This document shows, in pieces, positions 7,928-15,155 of a stretch of 21,858 nt of DNA. The notes beneath the pieces were generated by a model. The model saw only the letters and a program-made list of their open reading frames with translations, was not told the origin of the DNA and searched no databases. The DNA comes from Hydromicrobium sp964415365 (GTDB taxonomy: Bacteria > Actinomycetota > Humimicrobiia > Humimicrobiales > Humimicrobiaceae): NCBI GenBank assembly GCA_964415365.1, contig CAYPYW010000036.1, positions 1 through 21,858 of the forward strand, read 5' to 3'. The translations under genes were made by a program, and so were the position numbers. The number at the start of each line of letters is the position of its first letter. Within the stretch, counting starts at the first letter, position 1.

Positions 7928-7964
7928 GTTGACAATAATATGCATTTTATGTATTTTTGTCAAC
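7928..7964 (-). promoter_or_regulatory. Promoter and palindromic operator of the XRE-ImmA/MazF operon
   Basis: The minus strand shows TTGACA (7958-7963), a 17-base spacer and TATTAT (7935-7940). The same stretch is bounded by an inverted repeat GTTGACAA (7928-7935) and TTGTCAAC (7957-7964), so the -35 lies inside one arm and the -10 touches the other. This is the layout expected for repression by the XRE domain encoded immediately downstream. Promoter elements and repeat are directly visible; the repressor assignment is inference. Confidence 0.72.
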
Positions 7965-7965
7965 C

Positions 7966-8056
7966 GATAGAAGACTTTTTTTGTGCTTATGGGAATTTCT
8001 CTAACATCAATTAACTAATGTGGATATATTGCGGCTTTTAAATTAAGAAGTAAATC
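7966..8056 (-). pseudogene. Fragment of a second DUF488 gene
   Basis: Read on the minus strand from 8056, the frame gives DLLLNLKAAIYPH, a TAG stop, then LIDVREIPISTKKVFY. This aligns with DDLISQLKSHGVSTLVDVREFPISRKRGFSK of the intact DUF488 gene at 5771-6202. Both the N-terminal codons (TIGYES) and the Cys-rich C-terminus are missing. The left edge runs into the XRE-ImmA operator and the right edge meets the stop codon of the HigA-like gene. It is a non-functional remnant, probably cut by rearrangements that brought in the toxin-antitoxin genes. Confidence 0.7.
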
Positions 8057-8330
8057 AAGTGATATTAATATTAACACTCTTTCCTAAAGCATCCGCTAAA
8101 CGCACCAGTGTTGACAATTTAATATCTTCTGCATGATTTTCTATTCTGGAAATAGCACTCTTTTTAGTGCCCAGCCTCTGTGCAAGTTCTTCCTGTCTTA
8201 ATCCCGCAGACTCCCTTGCCTGCCTTAACATTACACCAATTTTAAACTGTTTATAGCCTTCCTCAAAATTTTTAGAAAAATCCTTATCTTTTATTTTTCT
8301 CTCATCTATATACTTTTTCAAATCACTCAT
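8055..8330 (-). CDS. HigA-like XRE antitoxin (orphan)
   Basis: About 91 residues. A helical N-terminus (SDLKKYIDERKIKDKDFSKN) is followed by an XRE helix-turn-helix (MLRQARESAGLRQEELAQRL, then KKSAISRIENH, about residues 33-70) and a short C-terminal strand. It resembles HigA-type antitoxins that repress their own operon and neutralise RelE-fold toxins. The ATG at 8328-8330 has AGGAGG seven bases upstream; the longer open frame to 8423 is ignored because it overlaps the toxin stub in another frame. It is preceded by the C-terminal end of a HigB/RelE-type toxin overlapping by eight bases, but no intact toxin remains. It is therefore an orphan, possibly kept as an immunity or regulatory gene. 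Confidence 0.85.
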   Translation of the reverse strand: MSDLKKYIDERKIKDKDFSKNFEEGYKQFKIGVMLRQARESAGLRQEELAQRLGTKKSAISRIENHAEDIKLSTLVRLADALGKSVNINIT

Positions 8331-8415
8331 GTCTTTGCCTCCTGATAAAATCTTCCCTGTAAGCCTCCGCACACTTTTTTTCAGAAATAGGTATTTTTCT
8401 AGTCTTCTTCTTTTC
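8323..8415 (-). pseudogene. C-terminal stub of a HigB/RelE-type toxin
   Basis: In the frame that ends with TGA at 8323-8325, the minus strand reads EKKKTRKIPISEKKCAEAY followed by REDFIRRQRHE. This matches the typical C-terminus of Gp49/HigB toxins (a KKTxKTP block, then a helix with A..YREDF). The frame closes at a TAA at 8443-8445 and has no start codon with a ribosome site. The rest of the toxin (about two thirds) is missing. The stub's last eight bases overlap the antitoxin start, preserving the ancestral coupling and ribosome site. The promoter and operator lie directly upstream, so a deletion probably removed the toxin core. Confidence 0.7.
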
Positions 8416-8422
8416 ATAAACA

Positions 8423-8451
8423 ATGTTAACTTCTATGTTAACTTATGTCAA
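8423..8451 (-). promoter_or_regulatory. Promoter and tandem operator of the HigA-like gene
   Basis: On the minus strand: TTGACA (8446-8451), a 17-base spacer and TAACAT (8423-8428). Two direct copies of AAGTTAACAT (8435-8444 and 8423-8432, period 12) overlap the spacer and -10. Each contains the palindrome GTTAAC, a plausible binding site for the HigA-like repressor. Transcription would start near 8416, running into the toxin stub and then the antitoxin. Confidence 0.68.
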
Positions 8452-8501
8452 GCGAATTAAAAATCATGCATACCTTTAATTACTATTCAATAGAAGTTGT
8501 A

Positions 8502-9944
8502 TTATTTATACGGACCTATAAAACCTTCAAATTGGTCATAAGGAATAGCGACTGAAAAATCCCCGGCAGCATACGGGGCAACCTGATAGGCGGGAAACTT
8601 TATTATTAGTCTGTAAGGTGTTATAAGGAAATTGGCAAAATTATCCGCATTATGCGGATCCGTGCCGTCTTCTATCCATCCCTCGTCAGGCTCAAATCCC
8701 CTCTCCTGCATCTGCCTTGCAAGGTCTGTACGGCAGTATTCCGATATTGTCCTGCCATAGTCATATCCGGGTTCAAAAAGATCTTCAAGTCCGATAATCC
8801 TGTTTTTTCCGATATCAAAATTAAAGGTCTCAAAGTAGAGCATTCCATGGGCTCCGCCCATATAGGGATAGATATTCAGACAGAGCGCTATGATATTCTC
8901 GTCAAAGGTTATTACCTGATAATCAACCGAAAGAAAGTAGTTGAGATTTTCGTCTTCATAGTCATAGGATGATACCTCTTCCTTAAAATCATCAATCATG
9001 GGGACAATGGTATCATCATATACTGTCTTATTTATGCTGTCATCCAACCCCCCGACATAAGCAGACTGGAACCGGGGATATGCAATATCTATGATATATT
9101 TTTCTTCCCCATTTTCTTCAAAATATCTCTCATCTATCAATCTGCTATATCCAGCCGACGCTCCCTTGAAATCATTTATCTGGAGCAGATACATAATATC
9201 ATCAAATGCTTCATACCATTTTTGCGCGGCAGGCGCAGCCTCCCCCGACACCAACTGGTCATAAAACCCTGTTTTACCATCAGGAGTCCACACTTCTTCC
9301 TCCGGGCAGTTTATCTCATCATGGGTAAAGTACTGCTCCATGCCTTCCATCATCTCATCTCTGTCAGCCAAAAGGTTTATCTGTACCTGATAACCATTAT
9401 TATAGAAGACAACATTGCGTTCAAAGGTCACATCACATATATCATATCTTCCAAGTACCATATACTCTTTCACAAATACATCACCGATACTTATGATTTT
9501 TCTGGATGGTTCAAATGAAAAGTCTGTATCCTGGCCAAAATCTCCGTTTTCAAGCGCTTCTTTCTCACTTACAGCGGTATCTCCCGCGTCCCCTTCCATA
9601 TCCTCCATGGCAGTAATGCTTACATTCAGAGAAAGATCTCCGTATTCCCCTTTCCAGTTAGAATATGAGGAAAGCGTAAGATCATCGTGAGGATATACGA
9701 AAGCAAAATTTGCTTCGCTGTTTTGAAACATAATATCATTTTCATGTGCTTCGCTTGTTACTTCTTCGCCAGTATTATCAATAGATTCAGTCTTAGAAGA
9801 TATCGGGGCCTCCTGATTGGCATCTCCATTTATGTATTCTTCCCAGTTGCAGGAACTGAGGAGCATTACAACGGTAAAAACTATAATGATAAAAGTTCCA
9901 ATAAAAACTGAAATATACCTCACATTAATTCTATTTTGCCTCAC
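8502..9944 (-). CDS. DUF3298-type lipoprotein
   Basis: A 480-residue exported protein. An N-terminal hydrophobic segment ends in the lipobox LLSSC (Cys at about residue 32), so it is probably lipid-anchored on the outer face of the membrane. An acidic, low-complexity linker follows, then a beta-rich middle domain (about 70-240). The C-terminal DUF3298-like domain (about 290-478) shows NIYPYMGGAHGM and a late VAPYAAGDFSVAIPYDQF. The function of such domains is unclear; some relatives are linked to cell-envelope maintenance or sporulation. The start is GTG at 9942-9944, overlapping the RelE-like stop as GTGA, with GGGA about nine bases upstream. It is therefore translated as the third gene of the RelBE transcript. 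Confidence 0.85.
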   Translation of the reverse strand: MRQNRINVRYISVFIGTFIIIVFTVVMLLSSCNWEEYINGDANQEAPISSKTESIDNTGEEVTSEAHENDIMFQNSEANFAFVYPHDDLTLSSYSNWKGEYGDLSLNVSITAMEDMEGDAGDTAVSEKEALENGDFGQDTDFSFEPSRKIISIGDVFVKEYMVLGRYDICDVTFERNVVFYNNGYQVQINLLADRDEMMEGMEQYFTHDEINCPEEEVWTPDGKTGFYDQLVSGEAAPAAQKWYEAFDDIMYLLQINDFKGASAGYSRLIDERYFEENGEEKYIIDIAYPRFQSAYVGGLDDSINKTVYDDTIVPMIDDFKEEVSSYDYEDENLNYFLSVDYQVITFDENIIALCLNIYPYMGGAHGMLYFETFNFDIGKNRIIGLEDLFEPGYDYGRTISEYCRTDLARQMQERGFEPDEGWIEDGTDPHNADNFANFLITPYRLIIKFPAYQVAPYAAGDFSVAIPYDQFEGFIGPYK

Positions 9945-10192
9945 TGATACGATTCCCTTCTATGCTTTACCCTGTAAATATAGATAACTTTATTTTTATC
10001 ATCTATGCGGTATAGGATCCTATAATTTCCGCTTCTCAGGCGATAACCTTCTTCAGCAGTAAGTTTTAAGCAACCTGCCGGCCGGGGATTTGATTCTAAA
10101 GAATTTATTTTATCTCCTATTTTAATAAAAAACTTTTTCTCTAAATTATCCAAATCCTTCTGAGCCGAAGGTAAGACCTCTATTTTATACAC
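9941..10192 (-). CDS. RelE/ParE-family toxin
   Basis: An 83-residue protein with the RelE fold pattern: KIEVLPSAQKDLDNLEKK, LESNPRPAGCLKLT, then the core GYRLRSGNYRILYRIDDKN and VIYIYRVKHRRESY. The basic residues Arg/Lys and the terminal RVKHRRESY block match RelE-type ribosome-dependent mRNA interferases. The start overlaps the RelB-like antitoxin stop by eight bases. Its own stop overlaps the GTG of the lipoprotein gene, an uncommon arrangement that ties toxin translation to an envelope gene. Length is normal for the family and no key part is missing. Confidence 0.93.
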   Translation of the reverse strand: MYKIEVLPSAQKDLDNLEKKFFIKIGDKINSLESNPRPAGCLKLTAEEGYRLRSGNYRILYRIDDKNKVIYIYRVKHRRESYQ

Positions 10193-10412
10193 CCCGTCTC
10201 CTCAAATATTCCTCAAAAGGAACAGCCAGCTTTTCTTCTTTTTGAAGAGTCTTTAAATCTAAAATATCTTCCTTGAGTTCCTCTTCTTCAAGTTTTTCTT
10301 TAATAGCCTTTTCTATAAAAAAACTGTATTTAACTCCACGCTCTCTACAAAATGTTTTAAGGTCTGCTATTACATCTTTGCTGATCTTTAGAGCAAATGT
10401 AGTTTTTTCCAT
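10185..10412 (-). CDS. RelB/RHH-type antitoxin
   Basis: A 75-residue protein. The N-terminus (TTFALKISKDVIADLKTFCR, then YSFFIEKAIKEKLEE) has a ribbon-helix-helix pattern for operator binding. The acidic C-terminal half (DILDLKTLQKEEKLAVPFEE, then YLRRRGV) would wrap the toxin. It is the first gene of the antitoxin-toxin-lipoprotein operon. AGGAGG lies eight bases before the ATG (10410-10412). A promoter with an inverted repeat lies directly upstream. Confidence 0.9.
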   Translation of the reverse strand: MEKTTFALKISKDVIADLKTFCRERGVKYSFFIEKAIKEKLEEEELKEDILDLKTLQKEEKLAVPFEEYLRRRGV

Positions 10413-10432
10413 AAATATTACCTCCTGGTCAA

Positions 10433-10481
10433 AATATACTACTGATTATAACTTTGTCAATATAAAGTTTGCTAAAGTTAT
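10433..10481 (-). promoter_or_regulatory. Promoter and inverted-repeat operator of the RelBE-like operon
   Basis: On the minus strand: TTGACA (10455-10460), a 16-base spacer and TATATT (10433-10438). An inverted repeat, ATAACTTT (10448-10455) and AAAGTTAT (10474-10481), flanks and overlaps the -35. It is a plausible site for the ribbon-helix-helix antitoxin. Promoter quality is good; the operator role is inferred. Confidence 0.62.
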
Positions 10482-10719
10482 ATTTTATTTAAAGACTGTA
10501 TATTTATTATGGAGCACTGAAGCATATGATGAAAATAGAATCCAATCATTTTATCCTGTTGAAATACTCTATGATTACAATCTCTTAAGCTCTTTACAGG
10601 TGCCCAGGCGAAGCCTTGGTTACTATTATAAGATTAGATCTGTTAAAGCCAAATACCGGGAACTCAAAGCCGTTTTTTAATTTCTTTGTGGCTATACACA
10701 TAAATACGATACAAGCTTA
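10482..10719. other. Gene-free stretch, possible decayed sequence
   Basis: Between the RelBE operator and the next gene I see no convincing gene. An open plus-strand frame ends at 10678-10680 (reading LGYYYKIRSVKAKYRELKAV), and the minus strand has a short frame (about 10578-10700, reading GFEFPVFGFNRSNLIIVTKA). None has a ribosome site or family match I recognise. The stretch is somewhat richer in GC than the AT-rich region to its right, which fits leftover sequence from a former mobile element or gene. No hairpin terminator is evident. Confidence 0.3.
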
Positions 10720-10965
10720 TCAATCAAATTTATTTTTCAGAAATAAAACTGATTGTTTATAGTTTCTAACCTCAATACCAATAACTTTATTGAATTTGGT
10801 ATCTTTCAAATATGGATTTTCATCAACCATATTCTTCATTGCATCATTCACAGTATTGCCTTCACCAAATCCAATCACCTGCATATTTTCAATATCCGGC
10901 TCATAGCCCTCATTACCCGGCTGAAACGTAAATCCTTCGTCTGTGATAAAAATAAATTTATTCAT
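10720..10965 (-). CDS. Small protein of unknown function
   Basis: An 81-residue acidic protein beginning MNKFIFITDEGFTFQP. It continues with a DIENMQVIGFGEG strand-turn, a helix (VNDAMKNMVDENPYL) and a final strand (KVIGIEVRNYK). The beta-alpha-beta layout resembles small hypothetical proteins seen near mobile and defence genes, but I cannot assign a family. It lies 91 bases downstream of the radical SAM gene on the same strand and may be the last gene of that operon or independent. The ATG lacks an obvious ribosome site, as for several genes in this AT-rich part. Confidence 0.65.
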   Translation of the reverse strand: MNKFIFITDEGFTFQPGNEGYEPDIENMQVIGFGEGNTVNDAMKNMVDENPYLKDTKFNKVIGIEVRNYKQSVLFLKNKFD

Positions 10966-11056
10966 AATTAATTTGCTAAATTTCCTATTAAGAGATAATT
11001 ACTATCTTCCAAATTTCTTTTTTATATAATATTTAAAAAATGTATTGAATTCCATT

Positions 11057-12280
11057 CTATCTTCTTAACAAGAGTTTATCAGATTCATCAGGTAACCAGT
11101 AATCTATATCCAATTCATTTAAAAAATCCAATTTCTCTTTGAAATTTGAAATATTTTTTACCTTTTTTAAAATACCATTGTCGTATTTCTTATGCTCAAA
11201 ATCTTTAGAATAAAAGGGGAAACCATGCCTTACACATATATTTTGCCTCCTTATATTTTTCCTAAATTCTTTGACTTCTCTATCAGACCAATTAGGGTGT
11301 ATGTAATAATCTCTATCAGTTTGATTATCTTTATGGGAATTGAAGTTATCTAAAGTTTGATTTAAAGGCCTAAACCTACAATCTGCAACTTGCACTCCCC
11401 ATCCATAGCATTTTTTTCTTTTTTCTTCCATTACTTCAAAAGGTAATACGTAGTTATAAACCATAAAAACATATATATCTTTCGGATTATAACCGCCATC
11501 AACTAAATAACTTATTTGTCTTTCAATATCTTTGTAATCATCATATGAATTATCCCATGCAATCCTTGGATTAATAAACCTAGCCTTTTTTAATTTAATT
11601 GCTAAATCAATAGTTAAAATTCTTCCATCAAAACCACTTTGGCATTCACTATATACAGCATTACCATTAACTCTAGCATTTTTAAGTTCTTTTAAAATAT
11701 TTTCTATATATTTATTCGCCAAAAAATTATTATCATAAAAAATCAATTTGTTACTTTTTATCTCATCTTTTATACTGTTTTTCGGTATAAATTTAGGTTC
11801 AATTTTATAAGTACCACAAAAATTACACCTTCTAATACAACCTCTCGATGTATGTAAAATTTGATAATCAACGTTTACTAAATCATATGCTGGAAAACAT
11901 TTCTCTGCCTCTTTATGTACTCCTCTATAAACCTCATCGCAACCAGTAAATTTCCTACAATGATCAGGCATAAGTGAAGCATATATACCACCAACAACTA
12001 TTTTTGATTTGGGAAACAATAATCTATAATAACTTACAACTTCTTTAACATATATCGACCAGTAAGTAAATAAAGAGGTAATCCAAACTTCCGTGGGATT
12101 AAATTTTTCAAGATCAATAATGCCTTCAAGAGTAGTTGGAATACCCCTTTTTAGTTTAATTCTATTATTATCTTCTCTCAAAAAAGAAGCTAATTTCAAA
12201 AGTCCAATGGGTAGAAAATTTTTATGATTCTTACTTTTATTTTGAATCGGAAAATTTGGTTCTACTAATAATACATTCAT
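11057..12280 (-). CDS. Radical SAM protein with B12-binding-like N-terminus
   Basis: A 407-residue protein. Residues 1-130 form a Rossmann-type domain (NVLLVEPNFP, GLLKLASFL, KIVVGGIYASLMPDH) like cobalamin-binding radical SAM proteins, though no DxHxxG motif is visible, so cobalamin binding is uncertain. The radical SAM motif TSRGCIRRCNFC places Cys148, Cys152 and Cys155 around a 4Fe-4S cluster that cleaves S-adenosylmethionine. The barrel continues with IFYDNNFLA and RIAWDNSYDD. The C-terminus has extra Cys/His residues (CRFRPLNQT, RRQNICVRHGFPFY). It is the last gene of the five-gene operon, 14 bases after the second ParB-like gene. Substrate unknown; in this setting a DNA or nucleotide substrate is a reasonable guess, not shown. 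Confidence 0.85.
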   Translation of the reverse strand: MNVLLVEPNFPIQNKSKNHKNFLPIGLLKLASFLREDNNRIKLKRGIPTTLEGIIDLEKFNPTEVWITSLFTYWSIYVKEVVSYYRLLFPKSKIVVGGIYASLMPDHCRKFTGCDEVYRGVHKEAEKCFPAYDLVNVDYQILHTSRGCIRRCNFCGTYKIEPKFIPKNSIKDEIKSNKLIFYDNNFLANKYIENILKELKNARVNGNAVYSECQSGFDGRILTIDLAIKLKKARFINPRIAWDNSYDDYKDIERQISYLVDGGYNPKDIYVFMVYNYVLPFEVMEEKRKKCYGWGVQVADCRFRPLNQTLDNFNSHKDNQTDRDYYIHPNWSDREVKEFRKNIRRQNICVRHGFPFYSKDFEHKKYDNGILKKVKNISNFKEKLDFLNELDIDYWLPDESDKLLLRR

Positions 12281-12294
12281 TTAAAGCTTATATT

Positions 12295-13284
12295 TTAGTT
12301 TTTAATAGTTATATTTAACTCATCACATAACTTAATAAACTCTTTTGTTATCTTTTTAATTTTCTGACAAACTTTACCACTATTCTTTAATCTTTCTCTT
12401 TCATTCCTTGTCATTTTTACTAATTTATTATAAAGATTATTAATATCACTATAGAAATTTGTACCTATTAGAGGGTTCTTTTTCTTTAAATAATCATATA
12501 CATCATCAAAATTTTTATTTTCTTCAAATAACCTTTTTTTCGATTTTTTATCCTCTAGAACGACAGGTACTTTTCGCAAGTCCTGGGCATCTTTAAATTT
12601 CCCTTCCTGGATTAATCCAATTATCTTCTGCTCAACCTCAGGATCTTTGGTCTTATATTTTTTTATTCCGGAACTCTTAACTAGTTCTAAAAAATAGCTA
12701 AATCTTTTTTTATTTCTCTCTCCGCTATTAACCATTAACTTATATGCCTTAATCATTTTCCTAATACTATCGCGACTTTCTTTTGTTAACTTACTAATAT
12801 CTTCAATACTCTTCATATCCTCTGTGTGCATTTTATGAAAAAGATTTCCTTTCTCGTAAGGATCCCATTCAATTTTTCCATCAATATGTTCACTACATAA
12901 CAATCTATAAATATCATCTTGGGATAATTTATCCAAAATAATCTGAGCTCTAATAAACCGCCATTTTTTATCTTTTGTCTGACCAAATAAATGCCTATAA
13001 CAACATAATCTTGTATTTCCTTCTAAAACTTTGTTACCATAAACAATAATTGGGTGTATTAATCCTCCATCTGTTTCTATTTGCCTCATTAATATGTGAG
13101 TATTATTATTATTCCAAAGATTTTTATGTATTAACTCATTGGTGATTCTTTCTTTATCCATTATAGATATAATAGAAGCTATCCTTGGATTATTCTCGTA
13201 AAAGTCAATTTCATTAATATCAATTAATCTTTCTTCAAAGTTAATAGCATTCCCCCTTATAAATAATCTAGTTTTTTCATTCAT
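12295..13284 (-). CDS. ParB-like protein 2
   Basis: A 329-residue protein with a ParB/Srx N-terminal domain. The motifs are IDFYENNPRI (about 26-35), a VYGNKVLEGNTRLCCYRHL strand-helix (81-99) and IEWDPYEKG (138-146). A helical DNA-binding-like segment follows (DISKLTKESRDSIRKMIKAY). The GNTR block stands where ParB proteins have the GERR nucleotide-binding motif, so CTP or ATP binding is plausible. The C-terminal half is Lys-rich and helical. It is paralogous to the first gene of the operon (15156-16184). Its start overlaps the SNF2 stop by eight bases, with AGGAGG five bases ahead. There is no partner ParA, so a chromosome-segregation role is unlikely. Confidence 0.85.
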   Translation of the reverse strand: MNEKTRLFIRGNAINFEERLIDINEIDFYENNPRIASIISIMDKERITNELIHKNLWNNNNTHILMRQIETDGGLIHPIIVYGNKVLEGNTRLCCYRHLFGQTKDKKWRFIRAQIILDKLSQDDIYRLLCSEHIDGKIEWDPYEKGNLFHKMHTEDMKSIEDISKLTKESRDSIRKMIKAYKLMVNSGERNKKRFSYFLELVKSSGIKKYKTKDPEVEQKIIGLIQEGKFKDAQDLRKVPVVLEDKKSKKRLFEENKNFDDVYDYLKKKNPLIGTNFYSDINNLYNKLVKMTRNERERLKNSGKVCQKIKKITKEFIKLCDELNITIKN

Positions 13285-14728
13285 TATTACCTCCTAATAT
13301 CTCAATCAATCTTTCTTTTGATAGATAATCACTGGTGGAAATTACTTTGCTGGTATCACCAACAATATATTTTGCTATTATTTCCTTTTTTTCTAAAATC
13401 TCATCAACGTACTCATCAATAGTATCACTAGCAATTATTTTTATTATATTACATTTTCTTTCTTGCCCAATTCTATGTATTCTATCTTGTGATTGTAGGT
13501 AATCATCCATCTTAAAGTTTCGATCTAAATAAATTGCATTATTTGCAGATGTAAGAGTCAACCCTTCTTTCGCAGCTGAAGGATTCGCGACTAAAATTTT
13601 AAATTTTTCATCATTCATAAATTCTTCCACTGCAATATCCCTGTTTTCAATTGTTATATCCCCAAATATCATAAGAGAACCATACTTTTTATATCTGCTC
13701 CTTAATAACCTAATATTTCTTCTAAAACTAGACCAGATTATAACTTTTTCCCCTCTTTTCATGATTCTATCAATAATTTTATCCAAGCATATAAACTTTG
13801 ATGGAACTTCATTATAATCATCAATTATCAATTGGGGATTACTCGCTACTTGAACAAGCCTTAACAATTTAACTAAATAATTATCAATATTTTTTATTAT
13901 TTTTTCATTATTTTCATTTTTTATTTCATAACACAATTTATCCTTAACTGCATCATATATCTCTCTCTGTTCACCACTTAACTCAACCCTAACATTTCTA
14001 TAAATTTTTTCTGGTAATTCTAATATATCCTTAGTTCTTCTAATTGAATTACTATCAATTTTTTTCCTTATCTCGCTCAATGTATCTTCATAAATTTCAA
14101 GAGATCTTACTCCCTTTAATCTAAGATTATATTTTTTCTTAAAAGAATTAAAATCCTTACCAAATAATTCACCATTATCTAAAAAATAATATTGAGCCCA
14201 AATATCATCAGGTTTATTAGCATCTGGTGTCCCTGTCATTATTACTCTTTTAACTCCTAAATCCTTAATTGAAAAAATTGCCTTTGTAGTTTTTGAAAGA
14301 GGATTTTTTATTGTCTGAGACTCATCTAAAACCAGTGCAAATTTTCTATTTTTTAAAATTAACTTTATTAAATCAAGGTCTTGAATAATCACTTCATAAT
14401 TAACTATATAAAACTGACCTATTGTCAAAAAACTTCTGCTTCTAAAATTTTTTGTTCCTGTAATAATTACTGGAAACAGATGAGAGTGTTTTATAATCTC
14501 GTTATACCAGGTTTTTATAAGATGTTTTTTGCATACAACTAGAGCTCTATCAATATCCTTATTCCTTATATTCCAACTTAAAGCATCAATTAAAATCTTA
14601 GTTTTACCTAAACCTTGTTCATCGAATAAAGCTACTATGTTATTTCTCTTAATGTAATTTATCGCTTCAATTTGATGGCTAAAAGGTTTCGTCTTTGGCG
14701 TATAATCAAATTTAATCTTTTTAATCAT
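13277..14728 (-). CDS. SNF2-family helicase/translocase
   Basis: A 483-residue compact SNF2 ATPase. Walker A is DEQGLGKT (36-43), Walker B LVLDESQ (132-138) and motif III TGTP (165-168). In the C-terminal RecA lobe are VIIWSSFRRN, ANPSAAKEGLTLTSANNAIY and the motif VI arginines in QSQDRIHRIGQ (412-422). Walker B is DESQ, a common variant in phage and defence SNF2 proteins. There are no extra targeting domains, so specificity probably comes from the neighbours. SNF2 proteins move along double-stranded DNA or remodel protein-DNA complexes. The start overlaps the nuclease stop by eight bases, and its end overlaps ParB-like 2, so the three are translated together. Confidence 0.95.
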   Translation of the reverse strand: MIKKIKFDYTPKTKPFSHQIEAINYIKRNNIVALFDEQGLGKTKILIDALSWNIRNKDIDRALVVCKKHLIKTWYNEIIKHSHLFPVIITGTKNFRSRSFLTIGQFYIVNYEVIIQDLDLIKLILKNRKFALVLDESQTIKNPLSKTTKAIFSIKDLGVKRVIMTGTPDANKPDDIWAQYYFLDNGELFGKDFNSFKKKYNLRLKGVRSLEIYEDTLSEIRKKIDSNSIRRTKDILELPEKIYRNVRVELSGEQREIYDAVKDKLCYEIKNENNEKIIKNIDNYLVKLLRLVQVASNPQLIIDDYNEVPSKFICLDKIIDRIMKRGEKVIIWSSFRRNIRLLRSRYKKYGSLMIFGDITIENRDIAVEEFMNDEKFKILVANPSAAKEGLTLTSANNAIYLDRNFKMDDYLQSQDRIHRIGQERKCNIIKIIASDTIDEYVDEILEKKEIIAKYIVGDTSKVISTSDYLSKERLIEILGGNNE

Positions 14729-15140
14729 TACTTACCAATTCGTCCGGTAACCAAATAAAAGATATATTTTCATTTTTATCCAGAGATAATTTCTTCAAAA
14801 GTCTTAGTAGATTTTGTTCAGAAGATTTTAAAATACCTATTATAATCTCTACGTATTTACCAGTTGAATTTTGCTTTACACTAGCATAATCAATTAACTG
14901 TTCTATAGTTCTCCTAGAAAATAGATCATTATCTGTCTTTGCTTCACCTATACATATTCTTTTAGTTTGAAAATTATATCCCAGAAGATCAGGCCGGTGC
15001 CTTCTAATAATTGGAGGAAATTCTAATACTTTTCCATTAAATAAATATTCATTGCCATCAAAAGCGACGATATCATAACCCTTCTTTTTCATTTTTCTAC
15101 CAATTAAACCAATTATCATTTGATGAGCTTTTGTAGGCAT
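14721..15140 (-). CDS. Small PD-(D/E)XK nuclease
   Basis: A 139-residue basic protein with a clear restriction-nuclease core: RHRPDLLGYN (Asp51) and RICIGEAKTDNDL (Glu66, Lys68), followed by a helix with RRTIEQLIDYASVKQ and a strand VEIIIGIL. The N-terminal helix (AHQMIIGLIGRKMKKKGYD) is typical of the fold. It lacks the separate DNA-recognition domain of restriction enzymes, implying it works as a subunit with the SNF2 motor. Its gene overlaps that of the motor by eight bases. It differs from the VRR-NUC proteins often beside phage SNF2 genes, though the fold is related. AGGA sits eight bases before the ATG. Confidence 0.85.
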   Translation of the reverse strand: MPTKAHQMIIGLIGRKMKKKGYDIVAFDGNEYLFNGKVLEFPPIIRRHRPDLLGYNFQTKRICIGEAKTDNDLFSRRTIEQLIDYASVKQNSTGKYVEIIIGILKSSEQNLLRLLKKLSLDKNENISFIWLPDELVSND

Positions 15141-15155
15141 TGGAATTTTCCTAAT

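Noticed and set aside
10273..10680. A 135-residue plus-strand gene
   Set aside because: Its first half is the antisense of the RelB-like gene and it has no ribosome site or family match; only the later part could be a remnant.
13277..15140. Ordinary phage VRR-NUC plus SNF2 replication pair
   Set aside because: No phage structural, portal or integrase genes are in the window, and the nuclease does not show the VRR-NUC pattern. It remains the main alternative for these two genes, but does not explain the ParB and radical SAM genes.
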